Below are positions 59,259-64,000 of a DNA stretch of 64,000 bases, piece by piece. The DNA comes from Synechococcales cyanobacterium bin31.maxbin.ball.101 (GTDB lineage: Bacteria; Cyanobacteriota; Cyanobacteriia; Leptolyngbyales; Leptolyngbyaceae), in contig JAAFJU010000010.1 of assembly GCA_013298165.1 (NCBI GenBank), positions 1-64,000 on the forward strand, read 5' to 3'. Below the pieces are notes generated by a model, which saw nothing but the letters and a program-made list of their open reading frames with translations, did not search any database and was not told the origin of the DNA. Position numbers and translations under genes: made by a program. How positions within the stretch are numbered: position 1 is the stretch's first letter; each line of letters opens with the position of its first letter.

Positions 59259-60890
59259 ATGTTTCCTCCTCTCTCCTCCTTAACGATCGCCCAATTGATC
59301 GCCCAGATGATCGTCGTGCGAACGACGGGATTTCTCTTCGATCAGCAGTTGCAGTATCCCGCCTGGGAAGCTGATAGTGCAAAACTGCGGCATCTAGTGG
59401 AGACGGTTGGAGTGGGTGGCGTGATTTTTTTAGGGGCGAGTGCGGCGGAGATGGCGCTGAAGACTGCTCAGCTTCAGGCTTGGGCGAGTATTCCCCTGTT
59501 GCTCTGTGCGGATGTGGAAGAAGGCGTGGGGCAACGGTTTTCGGGGGCAACGATGTTTCCACCGCCCATGGCCTTAAGTGCGATCGCCGCTAAAAACTTG
59601 GATCTGGCCGCGAATCTGGCTCGCAATATGGGAGAAGTGATTGCCCAAGAAGCGCGGGCGATCGGACTCAACTGGATCCTCGCACCGATCGTGGACGTGA
59701 ATAATAATCCCAACAATCCCGTCATTAACGTTCGGGCCTTCGGCGAAGATCCCCGCACGGTGATGGCTCTGACGGAGGCATTTATTCAGGGCGCTGAGTC
59801 CCACGCGGTCCTGACCTGTGCAAAACATTTTCCCGGTCATGGCGATACGGATTTGGATTCCCATTTGGAATTGCCGCTGATTGCCCATGATGTGGCGCGA
59901 CTAGAAGCGATCGAATTTCCGCCGTTTCAAGCGGCGATCGACGCAGGCGTATCTTCTGTCATGACGGCACATCTAGACGTTCCGGCGTTAGATGACCAAA
60001 ATATTACGACCTTTTCGCCAGCGGTGAATCACGACTGGCTGCGCGATCGCTGGGGGTTTGACGGGCTGGTGGTGACGGATGCCTTGGTCATGGGAGCGAT
60101 TGTCGATCGGTTTGGCGATCGGGAAGTGGCCGTGAAAGCCGTAGAAGCTGGGGCCGATGTTTTGATGATGCCTGTGGATGCGATCAATGCGATCGAGGCG
60201 GTAACAGAAGCCGTGGCGTCTGGGAGATTGACTCGCGATCGATTAGAGCAGTCCGTCACCCGCATCTGGACGGCCAAACAGCGAATCACCCAAGCCATGC
60301 CCTCTGTCACCCAAACACAACTGACCGAAACGATCGCCCTACCTCAGTTTGAACAATGCTCTGCAGAAATTCTGCGGGCATCCATGACCCTGCACCATCC
60401 CGAACGATCGCGCCTCACCGAAGAGAAATGGCAATCCCATCGTCACTCCTTGGTCTTGGTCGATGATCTATTAAACTCGCCGTTTTTAAGCCGTACTTCA
60501 CCTGCGATCGTTCAAGTTAAAGCGCAGGGCTACGGGGTTCAAGTGGTGGAATCCAGTACCGACTTATTCTTGAGTTCGAGTTGGCGATCGACCTTGTTGC
60601 AGATTTTTGTGCGGGGCAATCCGCTGCGGGGGACGGGAAAATATGTCGATCGGATTGGTCAGTGGTTGGAGTTTTTAATTCGCACCGATCAACTGCAAGG
60701 CGTGATTCTCTACGGCAGTCCTTATGTGGCGGCGAAACTATTGCCGATCTTGCCGGAAGATGTGCCTTCTATTTTTACCTACGGTCAAGGCGTTCAAGCC
60801 CAGACGATCGCCCTTGAAGCCCTGTTCCAACAGGCTCGGACTGCGACGAAGAGTGGTTTGTTAACTGGAAAAGATGGAATGTTTGCGTAG
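59259..60890 (+). CDS. Glycoside hydrolase family 3 protein (NagZ-like)
   Basis: 543 residues. The GH3 barrel has GVIFLGASAAEMALKTAQLQ, LLLCADVEEGVGQRFSGATM, NWILAPIVDVNNNPNNPVIN, the family signature CAKHFPGHGDTDLDSHLELP and the nucleophile Asp in GLVVTDALVMGAI. A second domain (residues 380-543) is of the C-terminal GH3 type. The KHFPGHGDTDLDSH wording is that of beta-N-acetylglucosaminidases (NagZ, peptidoglycan recycling), including the flexible loop Asp-His. No signal peptide, so cytosolic. Follows rbfA, as I recall from other cyanobacteria. Confidence 0.9.
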   Translation: MFPPLSSLTIAQLIAQMIVVRTTGFLFDQQLQYPAWEADSAKLRHLVETVGVGGVIFLGASAAEMALKTAQLQAWASIPLLLCADVEEGVGQRFSGATMFPPPMALSAIAAKNLDLAANLARNMGEVIAQEARAIGLNWILAPIVDVNNNPNNPVINVRAFGEDPRTVMALTEAFIQGAESHAVLTCAKHFPGHGDTDLDSHLELPLIAHDVARLEAIEFPPFQAAIDAGVSSVMTAHLDVPALDDQNITTFSPAVNHDWLRDRWGFDGLVVTDALVMGAIVDRFGDREVAVKAVEAGADVLMMPVDAINAIEAVTEAVASGRLTRDRLEQSVTRIWTAKQRITQAMPSVTQTQLTETIALPQFEQCSAEILRASMTLHHPERSRLTEEKWQSHRHSLVLVDDLLNSPFLSRTSPAIVQVKAQGYGVQVVESSTDLFLSSSWRSTLLQIFVRGNPLRGTGKYVDRIGQWLEFLIRTDQLQGVILYGSPYVAAKLLPILPEDVPSIFTYGQGVQAQTIALEALFQQARTATKSGLLTGKDGMFA

Positions 60891-60943
60891 AGAACTGAGG
60901 TGTTTCTTCGGGAGTACAATAGTATTCCTGACTTATAGGTGCC

Positions 60944-61831
60944 ATGTCCAATCCTCAACCCCCAAACGCTGACGAATCGATCGGCCATGATCAGCTCTTC
61001 AAAGAATTGATCTCCACTTGTTTTATGGAGTTTTTAGAGCTATTTCTACCAGAATTTGCCGCAACGATAGACCCGACATCCATCAAATTCTTGCAACAAG
61101 AACTCTTTGTCGATTTGGTGGAAGGTGAAGAGAAAATCGTGGACTTGTTAGCTGAGGTGAAGCTGTTGGGGGAAGATGCCACCATCTTGATCCACATCGA
61201 GCCGCAGTCCACCAGCCAAACAGTATTCCCTCAACGGCTCTTTTTCTATTTCGCCCGCCTTCACCAAAAGCACTTGAAGCGAATTTATCCGATCGCCCTC
61301 TTCTCCTACGACAAACCTAAAAAAGTGGCTGAGGATAGCTACAAAGTCGAGTTCCCACACCTCAAAGTTTTGGAGTTCAACTTCACCGCCATTCAACTAA
61401 ATCAACTGGACTGGCGGGACTATCTCGATCGCCAAAACCCAGTAGCCGCCGCGTTAATGGCCAAGATGAAGATTGCGAAGAATGATCGGCCTAAGGTCAA
61501 AGCTGAGTGCTTGAGATTACTCGTCACCTTAAAATTGGATCCAGCAAAATCTCGATTGATCTCAAAGTTTGTAGATAGCTATCTCCGCTTGGACCTCAAG
61601 GAGGAAATCAAATTTCAGGCTGAAATCGATACAATGGGCATGACCCAAAAGGAGGCTATTATGCAAACCATGACAAGTTGGGAAGAGAAAGGCATGGAGA
61701 AAGGCATCGTGCAGGAGAGACAGACGATCGCGCTCAATCTGCTGCGCGAGAATATTCCTTTGGAAACAGTTGCTAGGACTACTGGACTTTCGATCGCTCA
61801 AGTCCAACAACTACAATCTGAAATCCAGTAG
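60944..61831 (+). CDS. Rpn family (PD-(D/E)XK) nuclease-like protein
   Basis: 295 residues. The core is HDQLFKELISTCFMEFLELF then DLVEGEEKIVDLLAEVKLLG and ILIHIEPQSTSQTVFPQRLF: Asp in IVDLLAEV, and Glu-x-Lys or the equivalent IEPQS, matching the recombination-promoting nuclease/transposase-like family. FYFARLHQKHLKRIYPIALF follows. The C-terminal tail (LLRENIPLETVARTTGLSIA QVQQL) is a helix-turn-helix-like motif resembling that of the Uma2 protein at 27131. Such genes are multi-copy in cyanobacteria. Activity not established. Confidence 0.87.
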   Translation: MSNPQPPNADESIGHDQLFKELISTCFMEFLELFLPEFAATIDPTSIKFLQQELFVDLVEGEEKIVDLLAEVKLLGEDATILIHIEPQSTSQTVFPQRLFFYFARLHQKHLKRIYPIALFSYDKPKKVAEDSYKVEFPHLKVLEFNFTAIQLNQLDWRDYLDRQNPVAAALMAKMKIAKNDRPKVKAECLRLLVTLKLDPAKSRLISKFVDSYLRLDLKEEIKFQAEIDTMGMTQKEAIMQTMTSWEEKGMEKGIVQERQTIALNLLRENIPLETVARTTGLSIAQVQQLQSEIQ

Positions 61832-61852
61832 TGTCACTATAAATAGCCAAAT

Positions 61853-61889
61853 AGCCAAAGCCCTGCAAGATTTTTGCAGGGCTTTGGCT
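61853..61889. terminator. Perfect 16-bp hairpin, bidirectional terminator
   Basis: AGCCAAAGCCCTGCAA, a 5-base loop GATTT, then TTGCAGGGCTTTGGCT gives a perfect stem of 16 bp. It lies between the convergent Rpn gene and comB, where it can stop transcription in both directions. Confidence 0.85.
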
Positions 61890-61908
61890 ACGTTTAAACT
61901 CATGTCGC

Positions 61909-62646
61909 CTAAGCTCGTGCCACCAAAACACTCTTTTCCCGCTGAATCGGCAAACAACTCACCGAATCCAACGTCGCGCAGTAGGCCATGTCTTCCTGAC
62001 AATTGAGCTTCAGCAAGCGCTGCCCATGACTGGCATGATTCAATAATCCCGGTAAATCATCGGCCCAAGTCCGGTACAGCGACACTGCGCCGATCGTCTC
62101 ATCATTCCCCGCAATCTCTCCCAAACTCAAATTCAACTTGTCCGCCAACAAATGAGCGATCGCCCCCGCACAGACGGTATCTTCTAAGGCATAGGTGCCT
62201 TCCCAACCCGCACCGACGATCCACACCGTTTCGGGCATGGTTTCGAGTAAATATTGCACCACTTGATGGCGATTAATCAGGGCCGCCCCAAGAACCGTTT
62301 TAGACTCTTCGACCCGCTGAAAGGCTCGGGTCCCATTGGTTGTACTGACGAATAACCGCTTGCCACCCATGCGCTCAGCACTGCAATCCAAGGGCGAATT
62401 GCCAAAATCAAACCCTTCTACCATACTGCCACCCCGCTCTCCAGCGCGGATCCGTTTAGTGGGATCCCAGCTTTCGCTGACCGCCATCAACCGATCGAGA
62501 TCGCTAAAGACCTGAACGGCTTCAGCCCCGACGCTCAGTGCCGTTACCATCGTCGTCGTGGCACGTAAAACGTCGATCACGATCGAACAGTCAGCCTTGT
62601 TAAGGGCAGGCGTTTCTTCAGGCGTATGATAGACAAATAGCTTCAT
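61909..62646 (-). CDS. comB: 2-phosphosulfolactate phosphatase family protein (ComB)
   Basis: 245 residues. [80 protein letters not shown] and [20 protein letters not shown] are the conserved blocks of ComB. In methanogens ComB hydrolyses 2-phosphosulfolactate for coenzyme M; cyanobacteria lack that pathway, so the native substrate here is unclear. Widespread in cyanobacteria. Stands alone. Confidence 0.9.
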   Translation of the reverse strand: MKLFVYHTPEETPALNKADCSIVIDVLRATTTMVTALSVGAEAVQVFSDLDRLMAVSESWDPTKRIRAGERGGSMVEGFDFGNSPLDCSAERMGGKRLFVSTTNGTRAFQRVEESKTVLGAALINRHQVVQYLLETMPETVWIVGAGWEGTYALEDTVCAGAIAHLLADKLNLSLGEIAGNDETIGAVSLYRTWADDLPGLLNHASHGQRLLKLNCQEDMAYCATLDSVSCLPIQREKSVLVARA

Positions 62647-62763
62647 GGTGTCGGTAAAACTTGGGTGCTGCGAGAGAGTAGTGCCTCTGGAAATTAAGGC
62701 GTAACTAGCTTCTCAGAATAGTCGATATCCGTAACGCCTGATTAACCTTTTATCCATACCTTT

Positions 62764-63333
62764 CTATCGGTTAGGAACAATCCATTCTTTCTCTGTACAA
62801 ATATAACTTAAGGGCTGGTCCCAAGTTTCGGGGACAAAATTTTCCATAATGCTCAAGTTAAACGTAATCCCGATCGTCCGAACCCTTTGCCACTCAGGTT
62901 TTGCTAGGAGCCGATCGTAAAATCCACCGCCATAGCCCAGGCGATACCCTTGCCGATCGCAGCCCACACAGGGCACCAGCATCCAGTCCACCTCTTCGGC
63001 CTGTAATGTCGGCGTAGTCGCGGGTGGTTCCAAAATCCCAAAAGCTCCGGATACCAAGGGTTCTCCCGGTTGCCAAGGGTGCCACTTCAGCGTCGATTCC
63101 GCTTCGCAACGTGGAAACCCAAACCGCAAATCCAATCCTGTTACATCCGTCCAAAGCCGGGTTAGATCCGGTTCTTGGCGAATACTAAAGTACGCCAATA
63201 TCGTCTGACCCGATTTAAAGCAAGACTGATCCAAAAGGCACGCCGTAATTTTTTGGCTGTGACGGTTCCAGTCTGAGCTTGTCAGTTGTTGTCGAGTTTG
63301 GAGGAGTTGTTTACGCAGCGCTTTTTTATCCAT
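62764..63333 (-). CDS. 5-formyltetrahydrofolate cyclo-ligase
   Basis: About 189 residues from the ATG at 63333 (MDKKALRKQLLQTRQQL); an ATG at 63354 is possible. ILAYFSIRQEPDLTRLW, FPRCEAESTLKWHPW, GAFGILEPPAT and the signature WMLVPCVGCDRQGYRLGYGG GFYDRLL are diagnostic. It makes 5,10-methenyl-THF from 5-formyl-THF using ATP. Slightly divergent from the M20 gene downstream of its start. Confidence 0.92.
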   Translation of the reverse strand: MDKKALRKQLLQTRQQLTSSDWNRHSQKITACLLDQSCFKSGQTILAYFSIRQEPDLTRLWTDVTGLDLRFGFPRCEAESTLKWHPWQPGEPLVSGAFGILEPPATTPTLQAEEVDWMLVPCVGCDRQGYRLGYGGGFYDRLLAKPEWQRVRTIGITFNLSIMENFVPETWDQPLSYICTEKEWIVPNR

Positions 63334-63398
63334 GGATTCAGGGTCATGCGGCACTAGCCAGTTTAATGTTGATTGATTGTTTGTGAATTCATCCAGCT

Positions 63399-64000
63399 AT
63401 GCCTGATCCTGAACTGTCTTGCGATCAACGCGATTCTCAGCGTAATTCTCAGCGTTGCGCCAACCTTTGCGCCCAAATTCCCGAAATCGTCGATCGTCTC
63501 TCGCAACGTCTGATCGCCTTTCGCCGCCAACTTCACGCCAATCCTGAACTCAGCGGGAAAGAAACCCAAACCGCGATCGCCGTTCAAGATATTTTGAACA
63601 GCGCTGGAATTAAAGTGCGATCGGCGGGTCGTCAGGGATTGCTGGCCCATCTGCCAGGATGCCGATCGCCACGATTGGCATTGCGATCGGACATGGATGC
63701 CTTACCCATTCAAGAAGGCACCGATCACGGATTCAAGTCTCAAAACCCTGGCATCATGCACGCCTGCGGTCATGACATCCACACCACTGTGGGCGTGGGT
63801 ACGGCCCTGGTTTTAGCCGAATTAGCTGGGCTTGAAACAGGACTGCATTCAGAATTACAAGACATTCGCTTCATTTTCCAATCTGCCGAGGAAATTGCCC
63901 AAGGAGCCTATTGGATGGTCGAGGACGGGGCTATGGAAGGGATTGAGTCCATTTTGTCGCTGCATGTCTTTCCGAGTATTCCGGTGGGGCAGGTGGGCAT
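63399..64000 (+). CDS. M20 family amidohydrolase, N-terminal part (runs off window)
   Basis: An open frame starts with the ATG at 63399 (MPDPELSCDQRD) and continues past the window end. The first 35 residues are polar and variable. Then IAFRRQLHANPELSGKETQT, the metal motif LRSDMDALPIQ, the signature MHACGHDIHTTVGVG and FIFQSAEEIAQGA with its catalytic Glu are seen. These mark zinc amidohydrolases of the M20 family, such as IAA-amino-acid hydrolases, hippurate hydrolases or N-acetyl-diaminopimelate deacetylase-like enzymes. The specific substrate cannot be told. The C-terminal half lies outside. Confidence 0.9.
   Translation, partial: MPDPELSCDQRDSQRNSQRCANLCAQIPEIVDRLSQRLIAFRRQLHANPELSGKETQTAIAVQDILNSAGIKVRSAGRQGLLAHLPGCRSPRLALRSDMDALPIQEGTDHGFKSQNPGIMHACGHDIHTTVGVGTALVLAELAGLETGLHSELQDIRFIFQSAEEIAQGAYWMVEDGAMEGIESILSLHVFPSIPVGQVG

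Overview
The window is chromosomal DNA of a cyanobacterium. Evidence: a phycobiliprotein lyase, the photosystem II accessory proteins PsbP-like, Thf1/Psb29 and the PSII S4 protein, the RuBisCO regulator RbcR, the plastid-conserved Ycf33, the bifunctional nuclease next to riboflavin synthase, and the constant recurrence of the HIP1-type octamer GCGATCGC and its CGATCG core. Repeat content and many TPR, Uma2 and two-component proteins suggest a large-genome, probably filamentous species. I cannot name the genus. I saw no rRNA, tRNA, CRISPR array or intact insertion sequence.

Layout. 0-8 kb: DUF2232 membrane protein and cobT, a phycobiliprotein lyase, a Tat-type solute-binding lipoprotein, a TPR protein and a 2Fe-2S ferredoxin, and rbcR. 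8-20 kb: an accessory stretch with a secreted TPR protein, a zeta-toxin pair, a 1013-residue TPR-CHAT caspase-like protein divergent from a TPR protein with a STAND-like N-terminus, a secreted protein with an acidic tail, and an MNT/HEPN pair. 20-29.5 kb: glutathione-transferase-type reductase, DnaJ-TPR-WD40 protein, phosphodiester glycosidase, a nuclease-like gene flanked by 40-bp direct repeats, two Uma2 proteins, a frameshifted MmcQ/YjbR gene, gluconokinase, a transglutaminase and the PSII S4 protein. 29.6-41.4 kb: six two-component proteins in two groups, separated by a PAP2-like protein, a membrane glycosyltransferase carrying several in-frame repeat fragments, and glcE. 41.5-50 kb: rhomboid protease, bifunctional nuclease, ribE, menH, a GH57 enzyme, a short cation transporter, cyanase, thf1 and a TPR protein. 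50-64 kb: a conserved hypothetical protein, a secreted caspase-fold protein with an EF-hand loop, PsbP-like, maf with an ACP-phosphodiesterase-like gene, trpF, a site-2 protease with CBS domains, dam, ycf33, rbfA, a GH3 enzyme, an Rpn-family protein, comB, 5-formyl-THF cyclo-ligase and the start of an M20 amidohydrolase.

How it works together. Most of the window is housekeeping: cofactor synthesis, photosystem assembly, carbon metabolism and translation. The unusual material is (a) two separate caspase-fold proteins; (b) a palindromic G/C-rich repeat family that sits between genes and also lies in frame inside cobT and a glycosyltransferase, much like coding-region palindromic elements; (c) a 32-bp near-palindrome holding four GATC sites a few hundred bases from the dam gene; and (d) traces of gene decay and shuffling: a one-base frameshift, a 35-codon relict of what looks like an aminotransferase, and a direct-repeat-flanked insertion. 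G-versus-C skew along the plus strand changes several times regardless of gene direction, which would fit a rearranged chromosome.
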